NCBI RefSeq assembly: GCF_001657475.1
Contig: NZ_LXEY01000012.1
Location: 1 to 64,000, forward strand
Length of the DNA: 64,000 nt
Direction of reading: 5' to 3'
DNA from: Enteractinococcus helveticum
GTDB lineage: Bacteria; Actinomycetota; Actinomycetes; Actinomycetales; Micrococcaceae
Shown: one piece after another, positions 35,043 through 44,800 of the stretch
Position numbering within the stretch: the first letter of the stretch is position 1
Layout of the letters: the number at the start of each line of letters is the position of its first letter
The notes under the pieces: model-generated
The model's input: only the letters and a program-made list of their open reading frames with translations
What the model was told of the DNA's origin: nothing
Database searches by the model: none
Position numbers and translations under genes: made by a program

Positions 35043-36518
35043 TTAGTCCGCCTCCCAGGAAGCGATTGGTGGGGTTGGCACGGAGAATTCATAATGCTGC
35101 AGGGCCAGACCAATCCGCACGGCTTCGCGTTCTTGACCGGGTGCTGAAATCAGCGAGATGCTCATCGGCAGTCCGGTTTCTGTCCCTCGTGTTGTCGGCA
35201 AAGTGATTGCAGGGAAACCAGTGTAATTCCACAAGGCTGTAAAGTACGTCATCGGGTCTTCGCCACCGACGGCTTGATCGGGATCATAGCCGTGACCGCG
35301 TCTGGGCGAGGGGATGGCTTGTGTTGGCTCAAGGATGGCATCGACGCCGTGGTAGTCAAACCACTGACGCCATTGCTCGGTCACAGCAAGTCGTTGGTGC
35401 TGGGCGGCAAGATACTGACTGACCGGGATTTCATCGGCACCAAACGCCAGGAAATCTCGCGTGCTACCCCGGTACTGGTCTTCTAATGCTGCGTATTGCC
35501 GATGATAACTCCGGGCTTCGGCAATCAGGACGGTGTCGTAGTCGGCTCGATTCATGTCGACTGGAATTGGCAGTTCAATGATCTCAGCGCCGAGCCGCTG
35601 GCAAGCCTCGCGTGCGGCTTGATCGGATACGGCTACGTCTTGGTGGATGAGTTCTGATCGGTTCCGCTCGGTAACAGCGATGCGTGTACCTTCCAAGGGG
35701 CGTCGCTCCCGACTAGCCGCAATCGGTAAGTCGATTTGCGGGTCGCCCCAGCCCATCCAGGGTAGGGCAGGTCGACGAGAGCGACTCATGTGGTTGAGTA
35801 AAACTGCCGCATCCGCGATCGTCCGAGCCATCGAACCGACGTGATCTAAGGTTGGTGACAGCGGAATCACACCTGCGGTGGGGACTCGATTGAATGCCGG
35901 TTTGATCGCTGACACCCCGCAAAGAGATGCTGGAATTCGCACCGAGCCGGCGGTGTCAGTCCCTAACGCGGCTGGGATCATGCCAACAGCTAATGCAGCG
36001 GCTGATCCACCGCTAGACCCACCAGCAGAACGATCCAGCGCCCACGGATTGCCCACCTGGTCAGTCGAGCCGCCTGCCGCAAATTCATGTGTGTGCGTGT
36101 GTCCCACGAGGACCATGCCCTGCGATTCCAGTTGTTCAACCACGACTGCTGATTCATCAGCAATATGATCTGCGATGACCCGCGACGATGCAGTTAGCGG
36201 CAAATCTTGAACGGCAAAGAGGTCCTTGACACCCCATGGAATGCCACACAATAATGGCGTGTTTTCCGGTTCATTTTGCAGATGGCGATCGGCTTGTTCT
36301 GCCTGCATCTGAGCTCGATCGGCATAGATGCGCGCCCACGCATTAATCGCCTGGGGTTCACCCTCAAAGCTTGGATTGCCACCGTTACAGGCAGTGATGC
36401 GCTTTAGTGCTGCATCTAGTAATTCCACTGCTTTGAGCTGACCTGAACGTAACGCGTCAATAGCTCCAATGAGCGTGAGGTCGGCCGGGTCTGTTCCAGA
36501 AGAATCATGAGGCATCAT
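35043..36518 (-). CDS. Amidase-signature family amidase
   Basis: 491 residues. The Ser-cisSer-Lys triad is complete: Lys98 in GVKDLFA, cis-Ser168 in GGSSGGSAAA, and nucleophile Ser192 in GTDTAGSVRIP. The family hydrolyses amides to acid and ammonia; AtzF/allophanate hydrolase-like and aryl-amide substrates are both known, so substrate is open. First gene of the amidase-LivH-binding protein-LivMG-LivF operon, which implies that the importer brings in the amidase substrate. Two ATGs (36518 and 36515) could start it; there is no clear ribosome site. Confidence 0.92.
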   Translation of the reverse strand: MMPHDSSGTDPADLTLIGAIDALRSGQLKAVELLDAALKRITACNGGNPSFEGEPQAINAWARIYADRAQMQAEQADRHLQNEPENTPLLCGIPWGVKDLFAVQDLPLTASSRVIADHIADESAVVVEQLESQGMVLVGHTHTHEFAAGGSTDQVGNPWALDRSAGGSSGGSAAALAVGMIPAALGTDTAGSVRIPASLCGVSAIKPAFNRVPTAGVIPLSPTLDHVGSMARTIADAAVLLNHMSRSRRPALPWMGWGDPQIDLPIAASRERRPLEGTRIAVTERNRSELIHQDVAVSDQAAREACQRLGAEIIELPIPVDMNRADYDTVLIAEARSYHRQYAALEDQYRGSTRDFLAFGADEIPVSQYLAAQHQRLAVTEQWRQWFDYHGVDAILEPTQAIPSPRRGHGYDPDQAVGGEDPMTYFTALWNYTGFPAITLPTTRGTETGLPMSISLISAPGQEREAVRIGLALQHYEFSVPTPPIASWEAD

Positions 36519-36619
36519 GTCTGCAAAGTAACACGAGGACAGGCCCTCCTATTTGTATCTGAGAGACAACCAGCCGATAGCTCTCACATGATTTGACTTC
36601 CCCTGTCACAGGACGGTTA

Positions 36620-37225
36620 TTAGCGTAAAGGAAGTCGATTCTTTCCTGCACTGAAAAGGTCGTAGATGAGTTGTTCTGCGTCAATAACATCAGTGCACAG
36701 TCCACTGACTAATGTAGTAAGCATCGGAAGTCGTCGATCCTTATCTCGGATGCTTGCTGTCATGTCAATTGCATCGCGAGGATGGGCCCAGGATCGGATA
36801 TTGCCTCGTCGTTGAGCATCCACCCAAAGATTGGCAAAATTTGGCTCAAATGTTTCTCGGATCGGCAGGATGGCCCCAGGGGATTGGCCGATACGGAGGC
36901 CAGTCGCGTTGATGAATTCATCATCGGAAGTAATCATCCGAGTGAATAGGTCAAGTATGCGAATAATCTGTTTCAAACTGGCCTGGTTGTCGTCCTCATC
37001 GTCGAGTGGACGACGAGCATGAAATTCCAGCAGTGACCACCGATTGATGGAGACTTCGTCAATGACTGCATCTTTTGAACCAAAGTGTCGAAAGAATGTC
37101 GCTGAACTGAGACCTGCGTGACCGATGATTTCTTTGACGGTTACCGCTGTGGTGCCTTCTTGGGCAATAAGGTCTCGACAAGCCGTGAGGAGCCGGAGCC
37201 GATTCTCATACGCATCTACGCGCAT
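36620..37225 (-). CDS. TetR-family regulator
   Basis: 201 residues. The N-terminal HTH reads RDLIAQEGTTAVTVKEIIGH then AGLSSATFFRHFGSKDAVID. The C-terminal ligand-binding part is unassigned. It lies 100 bases upstream of the amidase operon on the same strand, so it probably regulates that operon. ATG/GTG starts near 37225 give a normal-length protein. Confidence 0.87.
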   Translation of the reverse strand: MRVDAYENRLRLLTACRDLIAQEGTTAVTVKEIIGHAGLSSATFFRHFGSKDAVIDEVSINRWSLLEFHARRPLDDEDDNQASLKQIIRILDLFTRMITSDDEFINATGLRIGQSPGAILPIRETFEPNFANLWVDAQRRGNIRSWAHPRDAIDMTASIRDKDRRLPMLTTLVSGLCTDVIDAEQLIYDLFSAGKNRLPLR

Positions 37226-37410
37226 TGATTCACCTCATTAATTTCCAAAAGCGGCATGATGCAGTGACGCATGTCACGTAATGGCAGTTTAGCAGGAGGG
37301 AGTTGGCAAGGTCTTGGCTTCTTCGAAGACGATTCGTGCGTAGTGCACTTCCTATCAGAAAGTGCATGACAATCCGCTTTGTAGAGGCCGCGGATGGTAA
37401 AATCAGTGGC

Positions 37411-38397
37411 GTGCGCGCAGCCGTAAACACCCGCTATGGGTCCCCAGACGTTGTCTTGGTCACCGAAGTTCCAATCCCACAACCTGCCACCGGTGAGCTG
37501 TTGATTCGCGTGGATGCAACCACCGTAAACCGCACCGACTGTGCCTACCGCGCGGCACGTCCCTTCTTCATGCGAGCCTTGACTGGTTTGCGCGGTCCGA
37601 AGCGCACCATTCTCGGCACGGAGTTTGCCGGTGAGGTCGTCGCAATCGGCCCACAGGTAGATCGGTTTGCTGTGGGGGAGCGGGTCTTCGGCTACTGTGA
37701 GGGTCGGTTCGGAGCACACGCGCAATATCTTGTGGTCAACCAGCATTCATCGGTCGCCGCTGTCCCCGAGGGCATCACTCAGGATCTAGCTGCAGCAGCC
37801 ACCGAGGGATATCACTACGTCCGATCAGCGATTCGACGTGCAGGCGTTCAACCGAACGACGAAGTCCTGGTCAACGGTGCTACAGGTGGGATCGGGTCGG
37901 CAGCGGTCCAACAACTAGCGGCACTGGGTGCCAACGTGACTGCGGTCTGCGCTGGCGAGCATGCGGACCTGGTTCATGGTCTGGGCGCCGAGCACGTTGT
38001 GGATTACACAACCCAGGACTTTACCCACCTGCCGCATATGTTCGATGTGGTCATTGACGCCGTTGGCAAGAGTACCTTCGGGCGGTGCCGCGGCATCCTG
38101 AAATCGGACGGCGTCTACGTCTCATCCGAACTCGGACCCGGGTGGCAGAACCTTCCACTGTCTTTGATAGGGATCGCACGCCGTGGGCGTCAGCGCGTGG
38201 TGTTTCCCTATCCCGAGGACAACCAAGCCGTGGTGCAAGAGATTCGTGATGCCCTTGCAGCGGGTATGTTCCGGCCGGTGATCGACCGCAGCTACCCTCT
38301 AGACGACATTGTTGCTGCTCACCGATACGTCGAGACGGGGAGAAAGATCGGTAGCGTGCTGATCACTGTGCGTGGCCCCGGATCGTATTGGCCGTGA
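37411..38397 (+). CDS. Zinc-less MDR alcohol dehydrogenase / quinone oxidoreductase
   Basis: About 328 residues. A GroES-like domain (ELLIRVDATTVNRTDCAYRA, then LGTEFAGEVVAIG) is followed by a Rossmann domain with VLVNGATGGIGSAAVQQLAA. Zinc-binding cysteines are absent, as in zinc-independent quinone reductases. It probably uses NADPH to reduce an activated double bond or quinone. I prefer GTG 37411 (VRAAVNTRYGSPD) because family members start there and a TAAAAT box ends seven bases upstream, which would allow a leaderless transcript. A longer frame from 37303 overlaps nothing but looks unlike coding sequence. Confidence 0.82.
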   Translation: MRAAVNTRYGSPDVVLVTEVPIPQPATGELLIRVDATTVNRTDCAYRAARPFFMRALTGLRGPKRTILGTEFAGEVVAIGPQVDRFAVGERVFGYCEGRFGAHAQYLVVNQHSSVAAVPEGITQDLAAAATEGYHYVRSAIRRAGVQPNDEVLVNGATGGIGSAAVQQLAALGANVTAVCAGEHADLVHGLGAEHVVDYTTQDFTHLPHMFDVVIDAVGKSTFGRCRGILKSDGVYVSSELGPGWQNLPLSLIGIARRGRQRVVFPYPEDNQAVVQEIRDALAAGMFRPVIDRSYPLDDIVAAHRYVETGRKIGSVLITVRGPGSYWP

Positions 38398-38525
38398 AGT
38401 TGCTAGTTTTCGTCGTCGGACTGGCGACGCGAAGACGAGCCGGAAGATTCGGAGATCCACTGTCGTCCAGGGGAATTAAAGTGCGGAGGATACGAGAGGT
38501 AATATGTACTAAAGCCCATAACGAG

Positions 38526-38833
38526 GTGATCGACTTGTCGAAAAATTCAGTGACCTGGCTTCCCGTGCGCGCGAAACGTGGTCCGATGATGCCCAGAAAA
38601 TATATGATGCAGCCAGTCAGGTATTCCAGGCCGAAGTCGCAGCTCAGGTAGAGCTTGGTCGGGAGCTTGCGTCGGCTCGTGGGCGTCATGCAATGACTCA
38701 GGCTCAACTGGCCGATGCAACGGGTGTGCCGCAAGCAGAGATTAGCCGGATCGAAAACGGTAATGCGAACCCAACGATTGAAACGGTCGCTCGCCTTGCA
38801 GCAGCCCTCGATAAGAAGTTAGTTCTCCAGTAG
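38526..38833 (+). pseudogene. XRE-family DNA-binding protein, frameshifted in A-run
   Basis: From GTG 38526 the frame reads MIDLSKN; after the A5 run at 38541-38545 the next frame reads FSDLASRARETWSDDAQKIY then a clear XRE helix-turn-helix: AMTQAQLADATGVPQAEISR and IENGNANPTIETVARLAAAL, ending at 38831-38833. One extra A would join the frames (MIDLSKKFSD). So this is either a one-base homopolymer deletion, a sequencing error, or a slippage-dependent gene. The HigA-like HTH suggests an antitoxin or phage-type regulator, but no intact toxin is adjacent. Confidence 0.75.
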
Positions 38834-38850
38834 GGTTCCGCAGTCGAGTG

Positions 38851-39648
38851 CTAGGCCATATGTTGGGCTGATGTTCGAATACGCCCACCGGTGGGCTTAC
38901 GACGGGTGGTGGCGAACCTGTCTGCGGTCGGGTGACCTCGTTCGGGATTCAATTGCCACGGCCAGGTCATCAGCGCCCAGACGACGGCGATGATCACAGC
39001 CTCCCAGAAAATATAGACGGGCCAAGGGCCCAGCAGATCAAGAACTGAGGCGCCCTCCGGCCCGCGAGACAGATACCCGTAGTTGGCGCCGGTCATCGCA
39101 TTGGCGATCAGCGAAATGCCCGCCCAGATGACTGTGGCCAAATAGGCGACCCCGTAACCGCGCCAGGTCGGACGGTAGCCCAGACCCCAGATAAACAAGA
39201 CGGGCACCACGAGCGCGACGATGTGCAAGAACCAATACATTGCGAATTCCAGGCCAGGGTAATCGAAGTAGTTGAGATCCGGGGTGATGATCGACTGCAG
39301 ATTCAGCGTCAGGCCCCAGTAATAGCAGATGGCAATCGCCCATCCGGCGCGCGTGATGAGTGCGATGGCGGTGATCATGCGCAGAGCGTCAGAGTAGTGA
39401 AACGGCAGCGACTGGTTGATGTCCCAGTGGCCCGGCAGCATGCCCCAGATAGTCCAAGCGACGGTGGCGATCAGCATGGTCCAGCCCAGCGCTCGCAGCA
39501 CGCGATCTTCGGCAGCGGTGCCGCGGATGCGTCGTCCTAGGACCACCAGGACGACGGCGATGCATGCGGTGAACACGAGCATGGCGGCGTGTTCGGGACC
39601 GTACGGCGTCATCTTTCCGATGGGTTCCACAGCGGTGCGCATAACCAC
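38851..39648 (-). CDS. TIGR02206-family membrane protein (YwaF-like)
   Basis: 265 residues with six to seven helices. Family features are the early FGPEH-like YGPEHAAML, LPFHYSDALRMITAIALIT, and the aromatic-rich YFDYPGLEFAMYWFLHIVAL. Function is unknown. The C-terminal tail after about 235 is basic. The start may be GTG 39648 or ATG 39642. Confidence 0.85.
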   Translation of the reverse strand: MVMRTAVEPIGKMTPYGPEHAAMLVFTACIAVVLVVLGRRIRGTAAEDRVLRALGWTMLIATVAWTIWGMLPGHWDINQSLPFHYSDALRMITAIALITRAGWAIAICYYWGLTLNLQSIITPDLNYFDYPGLEFAMYWFLHIVALVVPVLFIWGLGYRPTWRGYGVAYLATVIWAGISLIANAMTGANYGYLSRGPEGASVLDLLGPWPVYIFWEAVIIAVVWALMTWPWQLNPERGHPTADRFATTRRKPTGGRIRTSAQHMA

Positions 39649-39711
39649 ATTCTAAACAGAGGCTGTTGAACGCGTGATGAACCAGTAGAGGAAACCAGCG
39701 CGACTCTCGAA

Positions 39712-41043
39712 GTGCTTGAGCGTGAATGCGCTTCTATGTATGTATCGGGATATGGTCCCGAGCTCACAACGCCTGTGCTGCGCTATTATCGAATGATGTC
39801 GTCCGTGTTGATGAGTGTTTTCGCCGGGCTATTTGGGTCGGCGCTGCTGTACTTAGTCTTCAGGCTGCTGGAAAACGATTGGCCGAACAACTATGCGGAC
39901 ATGAAAAACGTGGTGGATTCGGCTTCTCAACGCAACATGTGGGTCTATTTGGCGATGCGTTTCGTTCCGATGTACATAGCGTCGGTATTAGTTGCTTCGC
40001 TCGCTGAAGCAATAGGCGGTAGGGCAGCGCTGGCTCTGGTAACCTGCGCCGTTTTGCATCTCTGTCTTACAAATTTTCGTCCTCATATCCTGCGGCGAAC
40101 ATTCAAGTTTTCACGAGTTCGCGTTCGCTATGTTGCAGTCTTCTTAGAGACTGTTGTTGCCATTGTTCTGGCAACATTTTTAGCGGGAATATCATGGTCT
40201 TATTTACTCCCTTTTCTGCCGGACGTTGACGAGTTGGTGCAGGCTATTTGGACAAGTGTGTTCGTAGCTCTTGCTGTGATATCGCTTCGTTCGTTCGGCA
40301 CATTTGAACAGAATCTAGATAAGCAGATCGAGCGTGCCCAGGAGGAATTAGGAGAGGAGGTTCTGTATGTCATTCAGCGCGAGGCTCGTCAGAATGACGT
40401 TTCCGCTGATTTTATTGAAGCGGTCGTCCTTACAGAATGCATTCAACGGCCTGCCTGGATCAGACGGATTGAATACTTCAAAGGACGGTTCTCTGGTCCA
40501 GGAACCTACGGCGTGGCTCAGGTTTATTCTTCTGAGCCCATTTCCGATGAGCTATCCATCAAGCTGCTATGTCAGAATTATGCAGGATATTATCCTGAAG
40601 GTCACGAAGATCATGGCTATAATCGAACGCTATTTAGGGTCGAACTTGAAACCATCAACTCGAGTCCAGTGTTCGTAGAACAAGTAATGGATATTTATGA
40701 GAGACTTTCCCCTTATCCTCGCGATAGTTCAGAATATTTTGCTAGAGATAATAAGAAATTCATTGAGATTCTGTCTCTCAAGCGCGATGGAAAAGAATGG
40801 GTGCTCCAGGTGAGTCTCGGGCCTGGCTGGGGCCAGGTAGAAGTGACAACTGTGGATAGAGATCTCGTTGAAAAGTCTTCTACTATTTTTGGTGGATCTG
40901 AGTCAACAGTCCGGCGCTTTGAGAAACTGGTCGTACCAGTGGGCATCTTATTCGCTGAATTGAGAACCAATGAGCCAACATCGTCACAGAGCCAACCCGA
41001 CTCAGTATTAATAGATCTCGAAGATCCCTGGATGTATGACTAA
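39712..41043 (+). CDS. Membrane protein with possible lysozyme-like domain
   Basis: 443 residues (435 if ATG 39736 is used). Four to five helices lie between about 28 and 205, then a soluble part. Near 255-300, AVVLTECIQRPAWIRRIEYF and GTYGVAQV resemble the catalytic-glutamate and GxxQ spacing of lytic transglycosylases, which would make it a membrane-bound wall enzyme; this is a motif-level guess. The gene and its surroundings are AT-richer than their neighbours, a sign of transfer. It is immediately upstream of the type VII-like locus but on its own transcript. Confidence 0.6.
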   Translation: MLERECASMYVSGYGPELTTPVLRYYRMMSSVLMSVFAGLFGSALLYLVFRLLENDWPNNYADMKNVVDSASQRNMWVYLAMRFVPMYIASVLVASLAEAIGGRAALALVTCAVLHLCLTNFRPHILRRTFKFSRVRVRYVAVFLETVVAIVLATFLAGISWSYLLPFLPDVDELVQAIWTSVFVALAVISLRSFGTFEQNLDKQIERAQEELGEEVLYVIQREARQNDVSADFIEAVVLTECIQRPAWIRRIEYFKGRFSGPGTYGVAQVYSSEPISDELSIKLLCQNYAGYYPEGHEDHGYNRTLFRVELETINSSPVFVEQVMDIYERLSPYPRDSSEYFARDNKKFIEILSLKRDGKEWVLQVSLGPGWGQVEVTTVDRDLVEKSSTIFGGSESTVRRFEKLVVPVGILFAELRTNEPTSSQSQPDSVLIDLEDPWMYD

Positions 41044-41424
41044 ATCATCGGAATGCTCACGCTTAAGAGACTGACGTAGCCCAGCCAGGGATTTTGGGAG
41101 CACTCAAGCAACGATTTTAGGCGATCTTACGACTCGCCTAACACGGATCAAAATAATATCGCCCGCAATTGACGTGGATCGGAGTTCAGGCTGGAGCCGA
41201 TTGTTGGGAGAGTATAAAAACGTGAAGCTACAATGAATTCCCAAGTCGGATGGGGAATTGCAGGTAACTAAGGGTGGTTCTTCGTGTTTGAGTAGCGTGT
41301 GTGGTCTTGCATTATGTGTCGTCATGTTGTGATATAAGGTACAGTTACTTGAAGCTCTCTGTTTTCAATGTGCCCTCCTATTGGGTCGCGTTCTAAATTT
41401 CATTTCACCTTGAGGAGTAGCCCG
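41044..41424. other. Promoter region of the type VII-like locus
   Basis: About 380 AT-rich bases without a gene. A weak promoter pair, TTGCAT (41307-41312) and GATATA (41331-41336) 18 bases apart, is possible. This region should drive the WXG100 gene and the Rhs toxin. Confidence 0.35.
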
Positions 41425-41712
41425 ATGAGTGGTGCGCGCGTTCTATCTACCGAGGAAGCTAAAACAGCTATCCGTCAGATCCAGTCGATCGTCAACGGTG
41501 GATTCACCGACCAGATCACCCAGCTTGATACCCAGGGCCGCATGCTGTCGGACCCGAATGTTTGGGATGGCCCGCTGGCCGAAACCTTCCGCAACGGCAC
41601 CTGGCCTGAGACCAAGTCGGCGTTGGATACCGCCAAAGAGCAGCTGGAAGAACTGCGCAACCAGCTGGACCGCATTTCCCAAGACATCTTCACCGCCGGT
41701 GGCGGCGCCTAA
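41425..41712 (+). CDS. WXG100-family protein
   Basis: 95 residues, the usual WXG100 size. A helical hairpin has its turn at WDGPLAETF (a WxG motif), and the C-terminus ends FTAGGGA. WXG100 proteins are small partners or substrates of type VII secretion (ESX-like), exported as dimers, and often pair with the N-terminal helical domain of toxins. ATG at 41425 follows TGAGGAG. It lies directly before the Rhs toxin gene, so it may be that toxin's chaperone or co-export partner. Confidence 0.88.
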   Translation: MSGARVLSTEEAKTAIRQIQSIVNGGFTDQITQLDTQGRMLSDPNVWDGPLAETFRNGTWPETKSALDTAKEQLEELRNQLDRISQDIFTAGGGA

Positions 41713-41828
41713 CACCTATCAATGCAAGCCGGTGCATCTACGCTAGGGGACGCGTAGGTGCACCGATCTGTGCGTTCTATTTGATTTTTTCACCATCGCG
41801 AACTTTGTAACTGAGAAGGCGAGAGCAC

Positions 41829-44800
41829 ATGTCGGGTATCGGAGGCAACGAACCTACCGGCTATAACTACACGGCGGCTGACACGCTAAAACAGCGCGCC
41901 GAATCGTTAGCGACCCTGCTTGAAGATCAAACAAGCTCTCGTTCGAGCCTGGTGTCCAAGGCGATGGAGGAGTTCCGCGGTTACTTCTCGGAAGTTTTTG
42001 AAAACAACGCCGATATTGCAGCGCGTGGTCGCCAACAGCTGGCGTCATCCCTGCGCAGTCTTGCGGGGTTTGTCCAAGAACTGCGCGATGCCGCCGAAGC
42101 TGAGGATCAGCGTCGCGAGGCGGCTCGCGCCTGGGAGGAGCGGCAGCGCCAGCGCGAAGAGGACTGGTTTGCCGGGACCATCCACGAGATTGGCACGTTT
42201 TTACGTCTGGTCGAAGACGACCCAATGCCACCGCCGGCCGAACCCGCACCGAACCGCACCGCACAGACCGTGACCGTTGCAGGCCGCGAGATTCCGGCAC
42301 CCGTGGGTGGGTCATCGACGTCGTCGGCAGTCCCGGCGGATCTGCGAAGCTTCCAGACCGGAACACAAGACCTGGATGCTGAGCTGGGCTCGCCGTTCCG
42401 CACCTTTGACGCCGCACTAACCGACTACATCATGATGTGCAACGGGCGCTGGGGCAACCTGGACGCCCAATCGCTGGTGGCCGCACTGCGCGAGTGGTTC
42501 GAGGCCAACAGTCAGGACGCCGAGTGGGCCGGAGAAGTCGCCGGGGCGTTTGAGGCCGCCGGTGGCCAGGGCGTCATCACGGTTGCCGACGCTTCGATCA
42601 GCGCAGCACTGGCCTCCGCCGGTGTAGATGTGCACCGCGATGACTTTACAATCGGGCCGTTCACAGCAATCGGTAGCCCACCAACCACCGGGTTCGCCGA
42701 TGACCCGGTCAACACCGCCACCGGTAACTTTTTGGAACCCGAGGTTGACCTGCGCTTCGCGGGGGCCGCCGCCTCCTTTGAATTCACGCGCATGTACAAC
42801 ACCCACGACACCCGCCTCGGCGTGTTTGGGCTGGGCTGGTCCTCGCTGCTCGAAACGCGGCTGGAAGTTGACGACGAGGGTGCAAGCTTTGTGCTGGCCG
42901 ATGGCCGCCAAATCGAATTCCCGCGCATCGGGACCGGCTGGGACCGCGGCATCGGGGAAAACTTCTGGCTCGAAGAGGTCAACGCGCAAGACTTTCACAC
43001 CGATCTGGGCGTGACCACCGGAAAGCTGCTGGTGGTCACCAATAACACCGGCGGCTGGTGGGCCTTCACCCGCGCTGGCGCCTGGTTGGGCAGGGGCAAC
43101 GGCCCCGGCACCGGGATCCGCACATTCCGCGATGACGCCGGCAATATCACCCGGCTGCTGCACGAGCGCGGACGCTGGCTGGATGTTGAATATGCTCATG
43201 ATCGGGTCGTGAGCATTCACGCCTCGGATGGTCGGCGCATCGAATATCTCTACGACGCCGCGCACCGCCTGACCGGGGTGACCGATGCGGTGGGCACGCG
43301 CACCTACCGGTGGACTGACACCGGGCTGATCGACCAGGTGGTGGCCGCCGATGGCACGGTCGAAGCCGAAAACTTTTACGACGACAACCAGCGTGTGATC
43401 CGCCAGCTGACCCCGTACGGGCGCAGCGTGCGTTATGCGTATCTGCGCGGCCGCGTCACCTCGGTTTCCACCGACGACGGTACCGGGGCCAACACCTGGA
43501 TCGCCGATCGCAAAGGTCGCGTGGTTGGCATTATTGACGCCGAGGGCAACCGCCAATCCATGGCCTACGATGCCAACGGCAATATTGTGTCGACGACGGC
43601 GCGCGACGGCCAAGTCACCGTCCACGCCTACGATGCCCGAGGCCGCAAGATCCGCACGGTCACACCCGAGGGTGCTGACATCACCTACGGCTACGATGAG
43701 CACGACCGGGTCACCACCGTGGTCAACGCCTCGGGTGGGATCGTCGAATACCTTTACGCCACCCAAACCGACCGCTCGCCCTCGATCATCATCGACCCGG
43801 CAGGCGGTCGCACCGAGCTGACCTGGGCCAACGGACTGCTCACCCAAGTGGTTGATCCCGAGGGTGTGACCCTGCGCTACAGCTACGACGCCTCTGGTGA
43901 TCTCATCGGTGTGACCAACGCGGCCGGGGACACCGCGCAGCTGATCCGCGACCACGCTGGACGTGTCACCCAGGCCATCACGCCGCTGGGCGCGCGCACC
44001 ACGTATCGCTACGACGCCCGCGGCCTGTTGATCGCCCGTCAAGACCCCGACGGTGCGATCTGGCGCTACGAACACGGCGCAGGCGGTAACGTCACCGCCA
44101 TCATCAACCCGCTGGGCGCACGCACCGAGCTGCACTACGGGCCAACCGGCGAACTGACGACGACGATCGACCCGTTGGGCCGGGCCATCACCAAAGACTT
44201 CGACGAATTCGGCAACGTCGCCAGCCTCACCCTGCCCGACGGCGCCCAATGGGCCTTCACCCACGACGCACTATCCCGTTTGCGCCAGGTCATCGACCCG
44301 GCCGGCGGCATCTGGGGTCGTGAATACGACGCCAACGGCCACCTGGCCGCCACCGTAGACCCAACCGGCATCCGTGCTGAAGTCACCCGGGCCCGCGCTG
44401 ATGGTATTGCCACCATCCGCAACGCGTTTGAAGAAACCACGGTCGACTCCGATGAATTCGGCCGCCCCATCCGGGTCGAAAAAACCGACGGCACCCAAGA
44501 ACTCGTCACCTATGACCCCTGCGGGCGCCCCGTTGAACTCGTCGACGCCAACGGCGGGCTCACCACAATCCAACGCGACCTGGCCGGGCGTATCACCGCC
44601 ATCACCACCCCAGCCGGGCGCACCACCCGTTACGAATACGACGCCTGCGGCCGCCCCGTGGCCGCCATCGACGCCGCCGGTCAGCGCACCACGTTAGTCT
44701 ATGACGCCGACTCGCGCGTCATCCAACGCTTCAACCCGGTGGGCGAACCCACCACTATCGACTACGGCCCCGCCGGGCGCGTCATTGGCGAATGCACCCC

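Noticed and set aside
42417-44264. 615-residue minus-strand open frame inside the Rhs gene
   Set aside because: A shadow of the GC-rich repeats on the coding strand; composition is Gly/Val/Asp-rich without domains.
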